Shown here piece by piece: positions 51,490-62,345 of a stretch of 64,000 bases of DNA. The notes beneath the pieces were generated by a model. It had not been told where the DNA came from. It searched no databases and was given only the letters and a program-made list of their open reading frames with translations. This stretch comes from Amycolatopsis sp. GM8 (GTDB lineage: Bacteria > Actinomycetota > Actinomycetes > Mycobacteriales > Pseudonocardiaceae). Position 1 is the stretch's first letter, and each line of letters opens with the position of its first letter. The stretch spans positions 186,001-250,000 of the forward strand of contig NZ_JAJKFK010000005.1 in NCBI RefSeq assembly GCF_021653975.1, read 5' to 3'. The translations under genes were made by a program, and so were the position numbers.

Positions 51490-51904
51490 GAGGTCGATCG
51501 TAGAGCCGTGCGTTACCCGGCCGAACGGCGGTCACCATCCAACGACCCAGCGTTACCCCCTGCTCACCGCGCGAACATCACTTGTCGCGGTGCGCTGACC
51601 TGCCTTCTCAGGACTGGAACCGGTTCCGAGATCGTCACGAGCCGCTCCCGCTCGATGAGTGCCCTTTTCGCCACCACCTCCCCTGCCCCGGCGACGAGCG
51701 TGCGAGCGGCCCTGACCGTGTCAAGCCGGCGCACCCGGCCGTCGACGTCTCAACCTCAGGTACAGACCGAGACTGCATCGCCCTCGTCTCCCTTCTCGTG
51801 TTCCGAACTCCTGCCGTGACACCAGCCTGGCCGGTTCGGAACGCTTCGGGGAAGAGGGAATTGTCCTGCTTGTGGACAACCGGGGGTATGTGGACAACCG
51901 CGGC
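51490..51904. other. Intergenic region, no gene seen
   Basis: 415 bases between ettA and the CtaG gene on the same strand. The ettA promoter should lie near 51500-51560. Short plus-strand frames are not convincing. Confidence 0.5.
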
Positions 51905-53908
51905 TTACGCCTGCGGTTTGCCCTGATCCGCCATCTGCTTGAGCATCGCGTTGTAGGCGGCCAGATCCGCGTCGCCGCTCTGTTCCTCGCGACGGTCCGT
52001 GCGCTTCGCCTCGCGCTCGTCCGCCCGCGCCCACTGCACGAGCAGCGCGATCAGCACCAGCAACACGGGAAGTTCACCCGAAACCCAGGCGATCCCGCCG
52101 CCGAGTCGTTGATCCGCAAGCAGATCCGTCACCCACGGCAGGTTCAGCGACCGGTAGAACGACTCGCCGATCACGGTCTGCTTCGACATCAGGATCACGC
52201 CGAAAAAGGCGTGGAACGGGATCGCGGCGAACATCATGCCCAGCCGGCCGAGGTGCGGCAGCCGTCGTGGCGACGGGTCGATACCGATCACCGGCCAGTA
52301 GAAGATATAGCCCGTCAGCAGGAAATGCGCATTCATCACAAGGTGTGCCCAGTGATAGTTCAACGCGGCGTCGAACAGTCCGGAGAAGTACAGAACGTAG
52401 AACGAGCCAACGAAAAGCAACAGCGCGACAACCGGATGAGTGAGAATCTTCGCCAGCGGTGACTTGACGAACGCGAGCACCCACTCACGCGGCCCGGGCG
52501 GGGAATCCTTACCCGCCACGGGAAGCGCGCGTAGCGCGAGTGTCATCGGGCCACCCAGCACGAACAGCACCGGCGCGACCATCGACAGCAGCATGTGCAC
52601 ACCCATGTGGGCGCTGAACATCGCCGGCGAGTACCGCCCGAGTCCCGAGGACGTCGCGATCAGCAGCACCGCGCACGCGGCGAGCCACGACACCGTCCGG
52701 CCCACCGGCCACGGGTCGCCACGCCGGCGCAACCGCCGCACACCCGCGAGATACAGCCCGGCCAGCACGAGCGCGCCCGTTCCGTAGATCAGGTCGAACC
52801 GCCAGTCGAACAGCAGCCGCAGCACGGTCGGCGCACCGGGCAGGTCGTAGCCGATCAGCACCTCGGTCGCGGACGGCTGGGTCACCGCGTCCGCCGGCGG
52901 TGGCGTGCGGGCGAGCGCCGTCGCGATGCCCAGCGTCACGAACATGATCAGCAACTCGACCGCGGCCAGCCGCAGCAGTTGACCGCCGCCACGGCCGTCC
53001 ACCAGCGACCGGACGCCGCGAGACCGTTGCTGCTGCCCGAAAACCCCCAGCACGAGCAGCGCCACGACCTTCGCGACCACCAGCAGGCCGTAGTCGGTGG
53101 TGAACAGGTCACCCAGCTCGATCCGGACCAGCGCATTGATCACGCCGGACAGTGCCATCACGATCCAGCACACGAGCGCCAGCTTCGAAAACCGGGTCGC
53201 GGCGAGCGTCAGGTGGTCGCCGCGCCGCCAGCCGTGCGCGAGCAGCGCGAACAGCCCGCCGACCCACAGCGAAGCGGCGATCAGGTGGTACAGCAGGCTG
53301 TTGGTCGCCATGTCGTGCGAGCCGCCGCTCGCGGAGTGACCGGTTACCGCGACCGGCACCAGGCCGGCGACGGAGACGAAGAACAGCACCGTGGCCCAGC
53401 CCCAGGACAGCGCGAGCCGGCAGCCCACCGCGACCACGAGCGCGATCGCCGCGGTGACCAGCCACGCCTTCGGCTGCTCGATCGCGTCGATCAGATCCAG
53501 CAGCACCACGGGCGAGAAGACCTCGGTGACCGGTTTGCCCGCGCCGTCCGCGGCGGTGAAGAACACCGAAGCCATCGCCGCGGCGAACCAGACCCAGGCC
53601 GCGATCCCGGCCGTCCGCAAGGCCGCGTACCCGTCGCGCGCGACCGTGCCGGATTCCTGCGGCGGCACCAGGAACGACGCGAGCAGCAGGGAGCCGACGC
53701 AGACGACCGAAGCCGCGTCCGCCAGCACGCGCACGACACCGAGGCCGTAATGCGTGACCACACCTGGATCGGGCAGCCCCGCGATGACGTAGGTGGCTCC
53801 GCCAGTGACCGCGACCAGGGCGACCGCGAGAACCGCGGCGAGGATCACACTGACCGCGAGCAGTGGCAGGACGCTGGTCTTGCGCCGGGAGGGGACTTCG
53901 AGCTCCAC
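51905..53908 (-). CDS. CopD-CtaG fusion membrane protein
   Basis: 667 residues from a GTG at 53908. The N-terminal half is a CopD-like copper-resistance domain (ALRTAGIAAWVWFAAAMASV, HLIAASLWVGGLFALLAHGW); the C-terminal half is the caa3-type CtaG domain (FSAHMGVHMLLSMVAPVLFV, HLVMNAHFLLTGYIFYWPVI). More than 12 membrane helices with conserved His that could bind copper. Likely supplies copper to cytochrome oxidase. The two halves are separate genes in many bacteria; the fusion is common in actinobacteria. Confidence 0.9.
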   Translation of the reverse strand: MELEVPSRRKTSVLPLLAVSVILAAVLAVALVAVTGGATYVIAGLPDPGVVTHYGLGVVRVLADAASVVCVGSLLLASFLVPPQESGTVARDGYAALRTAGIAAWVWFAAAMASVFFTAADGAGKPVTEVFSPVVLLDLIDAIEQPKAWLVTAAIALVVAVGCRLALSWGWATVLFFVSVAGLVPVAVTGHSASGGSHDMATNSLLYHLIAASLWVGGLFALLAHGWRRGDHLTLAATRFSKLALVCWIVMALSGVINALVRIELGDLFTTDYGLLVVAKVVALLVLGVFGQQQRSRGVRSLVDGRGGGQLLRLAAVELLIMFVTLGIATALARTPPPADAVTQPSATEVLIGYDLPGAPTVLRLLFDWRFDLIYGTGALVLAGLYLAGVRRLRRRGDPWPVGRTVSWLAACAVLLIATSSGLGRYSPAMFSAHMGVHMLLSMVAPVLFVLGGPMTLALRALPVAGKDSPPGPREWVLAFVKSPLAKILTHPVVALLLFVGSFYVLYFSGLFDAALNYHWAHLVMNAHFLLTGYIFYWPVIGIDPSPRRLPHLGRLGMMFAAIPFHAFFGVILMSKQTVIGESFYRSLNLPWVTDLLADQRLGGGIAWVSGELPVLLVLIALLVQWARADEREAKRTDRREEQSGDADLAAYNAMLKQMADQGKPQA

Positions 53909-53928
53909 GGTACGAGAGTAGGCCCGGC

Positions 53929-55110
53929 TCAAGACGCGGCTGTGGCCGCGGTGACCTCGCGGTGACGTGCGCGACCTGCGCCGACGGCCGCGGGCGCGAT
54001 CAACGCGGCGAGGAAACCGACCACGATGAAAGAAACGGACAACGTCGTCAGCTGGGCGAGCCCACCGATCACCGGTGGGCCGGCGAGAAAGCCGCTGTAC
54101 GCGATCGTGGTGACGAACGCGATCTCGCGTTCCCCACCGCTGTCGTCGTCCCGCTTCCCGGCCGCGCCCGCTAGACCGAGCGCGATCGGGAACGACGCGG
54201 CCAGCCCCGCGCCGGCGAGACCGAATCCCGCGTACGCGAAGCCGGCGACCGGCACGACCGCGGCGACGACCAGCCCCAACCCGGCGAGCGCGGCTCCTGC
54301 GACCAGCGTCCGCGTCGCCCCGAAGCGGTTCTGGACCCAGGCGCCGCCCAGCCGCGTCAACGCCATCGTCAGCGAGAACCCGGAGAACGCGAGCGCGGCC
54401 GCCGCTTGGTCCACGTGTTGCACGGTGACCAGCAGCAACGCGGACCAGTCGGAACTGGCACCCTCCGCGACCGCGGAGCACAACGCGATCGCCGCGAGCA
54501 GCCACAGCACGGGCCGGCGGATGGGGGCCACACGTGCCGCTGGCCGCGTCTGTTCCGCGCGCGGCGCCGACCGGGGAAGGCCGGGCAGCACGATCAGCAA
54601 CGCGACCAGGATGACGACGGCCGCGACGACGAAATGCCGCAACGGGGACCAGTGCTGCGAGGCCGCGAGACCCGCCGCGGCGGATCCGATGAGACCGCCG
54701 AAGCTGAACCCCGCGTGGAAGACCGGCATGATCGCGCGCCCGGCGCGCCGCTCGACACCGACCGCGGCGATGTTCATCGACACGTCCAGCGCACCGACCG
54801 ACGCGCCCAGGCCGAACATGACAAAACCGAGCGCGACCACCGAACCGGCGGCACCCACGAAGGGCAGGATCACGCAGGACAGCAGTGTCGAGGCGACGAT
54901 CGCGGCGCGGGCGCCGAACCGCTCGACGAGATGCCCGGACATCGACGCGGCAATCACCATCCCGATGCTCGCGCCGAGCAGCGCCAGGCCCAGCGAACCC
55001 GGTGCGGCGTGCAGCCGTTCCGCGAGCGCGGGGACGCGGGGCGCCCAGGTCCCGTAGACCGCGCCGTTGAGCCCGAACACCACGAACACCGCGGCCCGGT
55101 TGCCGACCAT
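53929..55110 (-). CDS. MFS transporter
   Basis: 393 residues from the ATG at 55110 (GGAGG eight bases before it; another ATG at 55119 lies on the wrong side of that site). Twelve hydrophobic helices with the MFS pattern: FGLNGAVYGTWAPRVPALAE, FGLGASVGALDVSMNIAAVG, HAGFSFGGLIGSAAAGLAAS. Resembles small sugar or drug exporters of the FucP/YfkF-like type; substrate unknown. Divergent from a LacI repressor, so a sugar is likely. Confidence 0.88.
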   Translation of the reverse strand: MVGNRAAVFVVFGLNGAVYGTWAPRVPALAERLHAAPGSLGLALLGASIGMVIAASMSGHLVERFGARAAIVASTLLSCVILPFVGAAGSVVALGFVMFGLGASVGALDVSMNIAAVGVERRAGRAIMPVFHAGFSFGGLIGSAAAGLAASQHWSPLRHFVVAAVVILVALLIVLPGLPRSAPRAEQTRPAARVAPIRRPVLWLLAAIALCSAVAEGASSDWSALLLVTVQHVDQAAAALAFSGFSLTMALTRLGGAWVQNRFGATRTLVAGAALAGLGLVVAAVVPVAGFAYAGFGLAGAGLAASFPIALGLAGAAGKRDDDSGGEREIAFVTTIAYSGFLAGPPVIGGLAQLTTLSVSFIVVGFLAALIAPAAVGAGRARHREVTAATAAS

Positions 55111-55138
55111 CGCGCCCACCTCCTTGCTCCACCTTGAC

Positions 55139-55150
55139 TTAAGCGCTTCA
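55139..55150. promoter_or_regulatory. LacI-type operator
   Basis: TTAAGCGCTTCA, with the palindromic core AAGCGCTT and central CG as in LacI/GalR operators, lies in the divergent gap between the MFS and lacI-type genes. Probably repressed by the LacI protein. Confidence 0.55.
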
Positions 55151-55177
55151 GAAAGTCCAGCTGTTTACACTGGCCCA

Positions 55178-56251
55178 ATGACAGGTCGGCGACGCCCGAC
55201 GCTCGACGACGTCGCCGACGCCGTCGGCGTCTCCCGGGCAACCGTGTCCAACGCGTACAACCGCCCGGACCAGCTTTCGGCCCAGCTGCGCGAAGAAGTG
55301 CTGCGCGCGGCGAAGCGGCTCGGATACACCGGACCGAACCCGATCGCGCGCAGCCTCGCGACGAAACGCACCGGCGCCATCGCGTTCATGCTGGACGCTG
55401 GCCTGTCCGCGGCGTTCTCCGATCCGGCACTGTCGATCACCCTGGACGCGCTCGCCGCCACGGTCGATCCCGAAGGACACGCGCTGCTCCTGCTGCCGGG
55501 CGGGGACAACGGCGGTCCGCGCGCGGACCGGGTGCTGGCCGCGCAGGCGGATCTCGCGGTCGCCTACGCGCTCGCCGACGGGGCGCCCGCGCTGCGCGCC
55601 GTCCGGCAGCGGCGGCTGCCCCTGGTGGTGATCGACCAGCCGTTCGTTGCCGGGGCCGCGCGGGTGGGCACGGACGATCGGGGCGGGGCGGTCGCCGCCG
55701 CCCGGCACCTGCTCGAACTCGGGCACCGGAGGTTCGGAATCCTTTCCGCCCAATGCCTTTCGGCGCCGCGGGGTGGTCCGTTGACCGCCGACGAGGCCGC
55801 GCGGTCGCTGTTCCGCGACAACCGGGAACGGCTCGGCGGCTATCTCGACACGCTACGCGAGGCTGGCGTGTCCGGTGACGACGTGCCGATCTGGGAAGTG
55901 TCAGGGCTTTCGCGGGAGCACGCGATGGTCGCCGCGACCGCGCTGCTCGACCGGCCGTCGCCACCGACGGCGTTGCTGTGCATGTCCGACGAGCTGGCGC
56001 TGGGCGCGATCACGGCCGCGAAGGAGCGAAGGCTGTCCGTTCCGGACGACCTGTCCATCGTCGGTTTCGACGACACCCAGGCCGCACGCTGGTCGGAGCC
56101 GCCGCTAACGACGGTCCACCAGGACTTGGTACGCAAGGGAAAGCTGGCCGGCGAGCTCGTGCTGCATCTGCTCGCCGGGCATCGTGCCCCGGCGCCGACC
56201 ACTTTGGACGTCGAACTGATCGTCCGCGGATCGACCGCGCCCGCGCACTAG
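55178..56251 (+). CDS. LacI-family transcriptional repressor
   Basis: 357 residues from the ATG at 55178. Helix-turn-helix PTLDDVADAVGVSRATVSNA with the hinge YNRPDQLSAQLREEVLRAAK, RLGYTGPNPIARSLATKRTG, and a periplasmic-binding-protein-like sensor (LPLVVIDQPFVAGAARVGTD, TALLCMSDELALGAITAAKE, GFDDTQAARWSEPPLTTVHQ). It should bind a sugar-like ligand and control the divergent transporter. Confidence 0.9.
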   Translation: MTGRRRPTLDDVADAVGVSRATVSNAYNRPDQLSAQLREEVLRAAKRLGYTGPNPIARSLATKRTGAIAFMLDAGLSAAFSDPALSITLDALAATVDPEGHALLLLPGGDNGGPRADRVLAAQADLAVAYALADGAPALRAVRQRRLPLVVIDQPFVAGAARVGTDDRGGAVAAARHLLELGHRRFGILSAQCLSAPRGGPLTADEAARSLFRDNRERLGGYLDTLREAGVSGDDVPIWEVSGLSREHAMVAATALLDRPSPPTALLCMSDELALGAITAAKERRLSVPDDLSIVGFDDTQAARWSEPPLTTVHQDLVRKGKLAGELVLHLLAGHRAPAPTTLDVELIVRGSTAPAH

Positions 56252-56438
56252 CAGACGGTTCTCGCCCCCACAACGGATTCTGCGGAATTGTGGACAACGA
56301 TGGCCCGATCGAGGGAACGAAATCTACTTATCCACAGAAGTAAAAATGCCTGCTGACATTCGCTTGCCGAACCGCCATTGTTGAGTTCGTCAGCGCCGCG
56401 GCAGTCAGCCGGGCCACCATTCTCCAGGGGAGAGAAAC

Positions 56439-56819
56439 ATGAACCTGCGTGCATATCTGCCGCGAATCTTCGTTATCGCCACGCTCGGCCTGCTGGCCGG
56501 GTCAGGAGTCGCGCAGGCGGACCCGGGACGCCCCGAGAACAGCTGTGAGCGGGGCGAGTTCTGCGTGTGGACCGGCGAGGCCTACGCCGATGTCATGCAG
56601 CGCATCGATTTGCGTACGGCCAATCCGGAGGAATGTCTGGTGCTCCCCGGCGAGGTCGAAGCCAGATCGTTCGTCAACCAGCTGGACCGGGACGTCACGG
56701 TGTACCAGGACGCCGAATGCACGACCGAAGGCGATTTCACCACCTATCCAGGACACGGCACTTTCGTTCCCCGGGCGCCATTCGTGGTGCGCGCGGTGAA
56801 GATCTGGGACATGGCCTAG
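56439..56819 (+). CDS. Secreted inhibitor-like protein (peptidase inhibitor I36 type)
   Basis: 126 residues. A Sec signal (IFVIATLGLLAGSGVAQA) with likely cleavage before DPGRP. The mature part has CERGEFCVWTGEAYADVMQR, the SMPI/I36-like cysteine pair, later CLVLPGEVEARSFVNQLDRD and AECTTEGDFTT. These small beta proteins inhibit metallo- or serine peptidases in Streptomyces or act as toxins/adhesins elsewhere; here exported, four Cys likely as two disulfides. Confidence 0.78.
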   Translation: MNLRAYLPRIFVIATLGLLAGSGVAQADPGRPENSCERGEFCVWTGEAYADVMQRIDLRTANPEECLVLPGEVEARSFVNQLDRDVTVYQDAECTTEGDFTTYPGHGTFVPRAPFVVRAVKIWDMA

Positions 56820-57032
56820 CCCCTGGTGTTCTGACGTGGCGGCCGGCCGCCGCTCCTGGGGACTCACTGTCCGGTGGCCGAGCCGTCCTGGGGCCGTTCT
56901 CCCTGGACGGCCCCTGCCCGCGGGTGCACCGCACCGCCCCAGTTTCCACGGTGCACCCGCGGGTTTCCCAAGCCTCGACCGGACTTCGCGTGTGGACCTT
57001 CGCGTGGCTGATCCCGTCCTGGCGCGGGTCCG

Positions 57033-58862
<1,830 letters not shown>

Positions 58863-58989
58863 GACCGGCACCCTACGCAACCACATGTGCCCTAGCGAGT
58901 CATTGAGCCCGAGGAGGTGTCGTTGCTACTGTGTCCCGGTGACTGCCGGGTCGGCGCAAAGCCGTGAGCGGACAGGATTCCCGGCCGCT

Positions 58990-59069
58990 CCGTGATCCTC
59001 CGGTGGGCCAGAGGCCCGCCCGCCTTCTTTGTATTTCCCTTTTCCTGGGATGGCGAAAGGAGGTGAAAC
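58990..59069 (+). promoter_or_regulatory. 5' leader of the S1-domain gene
   Basis: The ribosome-binding site is unusually strong (AAAGGAGG at 59057-59064). A C/T-rich tract just ahead (CCCTTTTCC, 59037-59045) can pair with GAAAGG, hiding part of it in a small hairpin. This could be a temperature- or stress-sensitive leader. Seen by eye only, unfolded. Confidence 0.35.
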
Positions 59070-59306
59070 ATGTCCCAGTCCACGCAGTGGCGTGAGTTTA
59101 TCGCGGAGCACAGTGACGGCCGAGTGGTCAGTGCGACGGTGACCAAGGTGCTGCCGTTCGGCGCGTTCCTCGAAGTCGCGCCCGGAGTCCACGGGTTGCT
59201 ACCGCAATCCGACTGGAAGACCGAGCCGCGGTCGGGTTCGACGATTCCGGTCCGGATCGCAGAGATCGACGTCGAGAAACGGCGCATGAGGTTCGTGGCC
59301 GCCTAA
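59070..59306 (+). CDS. S1-domain RNA-binding protein
   Basis: 78 residues: one S1 motif, SDGRVVSATVTKVLPFGAFL, EVAPGVHGLLPQSDW and RSGSTIPVRIAEIDVEKRRM. S1 units bind single-stranded RNA. The very short length (a single domain) and the strong leader suggest a cold-shock- or stress-type RNA chaperone role, by analogy. Followed by a 13-bp perfect hairpin. Confidence 0.82.
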   Translation: MSQSTQWREFIAEHSDGRVVSATVTKVLPFGAFLEVAPGVHGLLPQSDWKTEPRSGSTIPVRIAEIDVEKRRMRFVAA

Positions 59307-59320
59307 CCGCGGAAAACGAC

Positions 59321-59353
59321 GGTGCGGAGGCAGGTTGACGCTGCCTCCGCACC
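59321..59353. terminator. 13-bp perfect hairpin
   Basis: GGTGCGGAGGCAG (59321-59333) pairs with CTGCCTCCGCACC (59341-59353) over all 13 bases, 15 bases after the S1 gene stop. No T run, as is usual in actinobacteria. Confidence 0.75.
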
Positions 59354-59369
59354 CGCCCAGCCTATCGAT

Positions 59370-59780
59370 GCGACCTTCCGGCGCAGGCCGTTCGAGCGCG
59401 ACCGCGGCCCTGGCCCGAGTCAGCTTGCGCTATTGCTCGGCTCAGTTCAGCTCGCACTAGCCCGGTTCGGATTGGCTTGTCATAGCCGCAGCTCACGTCG
59501 GCTCACGCTGGGCCGCGGCTCGGGTCAGCTTGCCCTAGCCGCAGTTCGCGTCGGCTGGCGCCAGGCCCGGGTCGGCTTGCCCTGGCTGTGACTCAAGTGA
59601 GGTCACGACGGCTCCGACTCAAGTCAGCTCTCGCTCGCCCCGGCTCAAGGTAGCTCGCGCTGGCGCCCGGCTCGGGGTCGTTCAAGCAAGCCACCGCGGT
59701 CAGCTTGCCCCTGGCAGTAGCTCAAGTCGGCTCACGCCGGCTGGCGCCGACCACGGCTCAAGATCGGCTCGCGCGAGCCA
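59370..59780. repeat. Degenerate tandem repeat tract
   Basis: About 410 bases built of repeated words such as GTCAGCTTGCCCT, GCTCAAGTCGGCTC and GCTGGCGC, with units of roughly 25-40 bases, strongly diverged. No gene. It separates the S1 gene from the PP2C gene. Confidence 0.55.
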
Positions 59781-59789
59781 CCGGCTGGG

Positions 59790-60524
59790 TCAGCTGATGT
59801 CGGCGACGACGCACGTGATGTTGTCCGGGCCGCCGCCGGCGTTGGCCAGTTCGACCAGGTGCAGCACCACGGCATCGGGATCGGTGACCGAGCCCAGGGT
59901 CTCCTCCAGCACGTCCGGCGGCACGACATCCGACAGGCCGTCCGAACAGATCAGGTACCGGTCGCCGGCCTTGACGTCGACGGCGAAGACGTCGGGGTCG
60001 GCATGGCCGCCGCTCTGCAGTGCGCGCGTGAGCACAGACCGGCTGGGGTGGGTCATCGCGGCCTCCGGCGTGATCCGGCCCTGGTCGACCAGCTCCTGCA
60101 CCACCGTGTGGTCCCGGGTGATCTGCTCCAGCTCGCCGTCCCGCAGCCGGTAGGCCCGGGAGTCCCCGACGTGCGCCACCACGAACCTGCTGCCATCCCA
60201 CAGCATCGCGGTCAGCGTGGTGCCCATACCGAGCAGCGCCGGGTCCTCCTCCGCGAGGTCGGTCAAGCGCTGAACCGCGTCGGTCACCGTCTCCGTCAGT
60301 GCCTCGGCAGGATCGAGCTCACCGGCTCCGAGCCGCTCGCCCAGCTCGGTGACCGCGGCGATCGCCGCCGAGCTGGCGACCTCGCCCGCGACATGCCCAC
60401 CCATGCCGTCGGCGACGGCGAGCAGCTGCGAACTGGTGTAAACCGAGTCCTCGTTCGCATCCCGCCGCTGACCGACATCGGTGGCGACGGCATACCGGAG
60501 CGTCAGTGACCCACTGGGTTCCAT
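59790..60524 (-). CDS. PP2C-type serine/threonine phosphatase
   Basis: 244 residues from the ATG at 60524. The PP2C metal motifs are present: DVGQRRDANEDS, LLAVADGMGGHVAGEVASSA, FVVAHVGDSRAYRLRDGELE, LICSDGLSDVV and GGGPDNITCVVADI. A manganese-dependent phosphoprotein phosphatase. No transmembrane part, so unlike the PstP of the cell-division kinase cluster; its partner kinase is not in view. Start weakly supported. Confidence 0.9.
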   Translation of the reverse strand: MEPSGSLTLRYAVATDVGQRRDANEDSVYTSSQLLAVADGMGGHVAGEVASSAAIAAVTELGERLGAGELDPAEALTETVTDAVQRLTDLAEEDPALLGMGTTLTAMLWDGSRFVVAHVGDSRAYRLRDGELEQITRDHTVVQELVDQGRITPEAAMTHPSRSVLTRALQSGGHADPDVFAVDVKAGDRYLICSDGLSDVVPPDVLEETLGSVTDPDAVVLHLVELANAGGGPDNITCVVADIS

Positions 60525-60694
60525 ACGTGAAGTAAAGCAGTGGGCGATCGGCGGCGGCACCGGCCTCACCCCCGCTGACCGGGGGACAGCCCATGCCGCA
60601 AGATCGTCAGTCCGGGCAGTGTCGGCAGCGCCCCGGCCAGGCGCGATCGGAAACCGTCATACCGGACGACGACGGCACGCCTACGCTGGTCGTC

Positions 60695-61225
60695 GTGGCC
60701 GATCCCCTGACCCACATCCGGGCAGCCGACATCGCCGACCTGTCCCGGCTGCGCGAGATCGAGCGCTCGGCGGGCGAGATCTTCCGCGACATCGGCATGG
60801 CCGCCATCGCCGACGACGAGCCCCCGACCGTCGAGACACTGGCCCGCCACCAATCCGCCGGGCTCGCGTGGGTCGCCGTCGACACCGACGACCAGCCAGT
60901 CGCATACCTGACCGCCGAGCCGATCGACCGGAACTGGCACATCGAGCAGGTCTCGGTGCACGCCGACCATGCCCGGCGCGGGATCGGCCGGGTGCTGCTG
61001 GAGCACACCGCCCGGCGCGCCATGGTGGCCGGGACGCCGGCACTGACCCTGACCACCTTCGCCGACGTGCCATGGAACGCGCCGTACTACGAACGGCTCG
61101 GCTTCCACCGCCTGCCGGACGCCACGCTGGCGCCGGGCCTGCGAGCCATCCGCCGCCACGAGACCGAACTCGGCCTTGACGCCTGGCCACGCGTCGCGAT
61201 GCGCCGCGACCTGGGGCCCGGCTAG
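60695..61225 (+). CDS. GNAT-family N-acetyltransferase
   Basis: 176 residues from a GTG at 60695 preceded by TACGCT nine bases upstream, possibly leaderless. GNAT core: IRAADIADLSRLREIERSAG, WHIEQVSVHADHARRGIGRV (acetyl-CoA loop RRGIGR), LTLTTFADVPWNAPYYERLG. Transfers acetyl groups to an unknown amine. Its last codons are repeated behind the stop. Confidence 0.82.
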   Translation: MADPLTHIRAADIADLSRLREIERSAGEIFRDIGMAAIADDEPPTVETLARHQSAGLAWVAVDTDDQPVAYLTAEPIDRNWHIEQVSVHADHARRGIGRVLLEHTARRAMVAGTPALTLTTFADVPWNAPYYERLGFHRLPDATLAPGLRAIRRHETELGLDAWPRVAMRRDLGPG

Positions 61226-61510
61226 CACACGAACCCTGCACGCCGCGTCGCCATACGCCGTGACCCGTGACCCGTGACCCGTGACCCGTGACCCGCTAGG
61301 ACACAAACCCTGCACGTCGCCATCCTCCGCGACCTGCGGCCTGGCTAGCACACGAACCCTGCACGTCCCGTCGGCACGCAACGCGATCTGCGACCCACCA
61401 GGACACGAGCCCCGCACGCCGCGTCGCCATATGCCGCGACCTCCGGCTCGGCTAGGACACGAACCGTGCATGTCGCCACGCACCGCGACCTGCGACCCGC
61501 TGGGACATGA
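61215..61510. repeat. Tandem copies of the GNAT gene 3' end and a 7-bp microsatellite
   Basis: The final 30 or so bases of the acetyltransferase gene plus its stop and the words CACACGAACCCTGCACG recur at least four times in diverged form, each with a TAG or equivalent. At 61260-61294 GTGACCC occurs five times in tandem. Confidence 0.6.
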
Positions 61511-61613
61511 ACCCTGGACGCGGCCACAGCGTCGTCGCAGGTGTCCCCACATCGACCCCGACGCGTCAACCTCCCGGCCCGGGCCGCTTCCGGTGAACGG
61601 TTAACCTGCGAAG

Positions 61614-62345
61614 GTGCTCGTGCTGCTGCCCCCTTCCGAGACCAAGGCCCCCGGCGGCGACGGCCCACCGTTGAACCTCGACGAGCTCTCGCACCCTGAG
61701 CTCACCCCGGTCCGCCGGAAGCTGGCCGACGCGCTCGTCGACCTCGCCGCCGACGTGCCCGCCAGCCTCGACGCGCTGGAGCTGTCGCCGCGACAAGAGG
61801 ACGAAGTCGCCCGCAACGCCGCACTGTGGTCCGCACCGACGGTCCCCGTGCTCGAGCGCTACACCGGCGTCCTCTACGACGCGCTCGACATCGGCAGCTT
61901 CACCAAAGCCCAGCGTGCCAAGGCGCAACGACGCCTCGCCGTCGCATCGGCACTGTTCGGCATCGCGCGCGGCGAGGACCGCATCCCCGCCTACCGTCTC
62001 TCCGGCGGCAGCTCACTCCCCGCGCTCGGCGCGCTGCGGACACTCTGGCGCCCCGTCCTCGAACCGGTCTTCGCCGGCATGGACGAGCTGATCGTGGACC
62101 TCCGCTCGGGCGCCTACGCGGTGCTGGCCCGGATCCCCTGCTCGGTGACCGTCCGCGTGGTCACCGCGACCGGCAGGACGATCAGTCACCACAACAAGGC
62201 GTACAAGGGAAAACTCGCCGCCACCCTCGCGAAGGGTACCCGTGAACCGTCCACTGTGGAGGGTCTGCTCACGGCGGCGTCGAAGGCCGGCTTCGACGTG
62301 AGGCGCACCGGCGACCACGAGATCGACCTCGTCATCGTGCACTGA
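61614..62345 (+). CDS. yaaA: Peroxide stress protein YaaA
   Basis: 243 residues, UPF0246/DUF328: VLLPPSETKAPGGDGPPLNL, RRKLADALVDLAADVPASLD, LYDALDIGSFTKAQRAKAQR, RIPAYRLSGGSSLPALGALR, ISHHNKAYKGKLAATLAKGT. It lowers free iron and protects DNA from peroxide in E. coli and binds DNA by a helix-hairpin-helix. Tail overlaps the FAD oxidase gene by 14 bases. Confidence 0.88.
   Translation: MLVLLPPSETKAPGGDGPPLNLDELSHPELTPVRRKLADALVDLAADVPASLDALELSPRQEDEVARNAALWSAPTVPVLERYTGVLYDALDIGSFTKAQRAKAQRRLAVASALFGIARGEDRIPAYRLSGGSSLPALGALRTLWRPVLEPVFAGMDELIVDLRSGAYAVLARIPCSVTVRVVTATGRTISHHNKAYKGKLAATLAKGTREPSTVEGLLTAASKAGFDVRRTGDHEIDLVIVH

Noticed and set aside
47386..51819. 1477-residue plus-strand open frame
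   Set aside because: Antisense to ettA and the TPR-like gene; the composition is Pro/Arg/Ser-rich with no motif.
59000..59069. Known riboswitch ahead of the S1 gene
   Set aside because: The leader contains GCAAAGCC-like words seen in some riboswitches, but the consensus core and stems could not be matched to any class.
61260..61294. Iteron or CRISPR-like array
   Set aside because: Five copies of 7 bp with no spacers; a simple microsatellite within larger duplicated ends.
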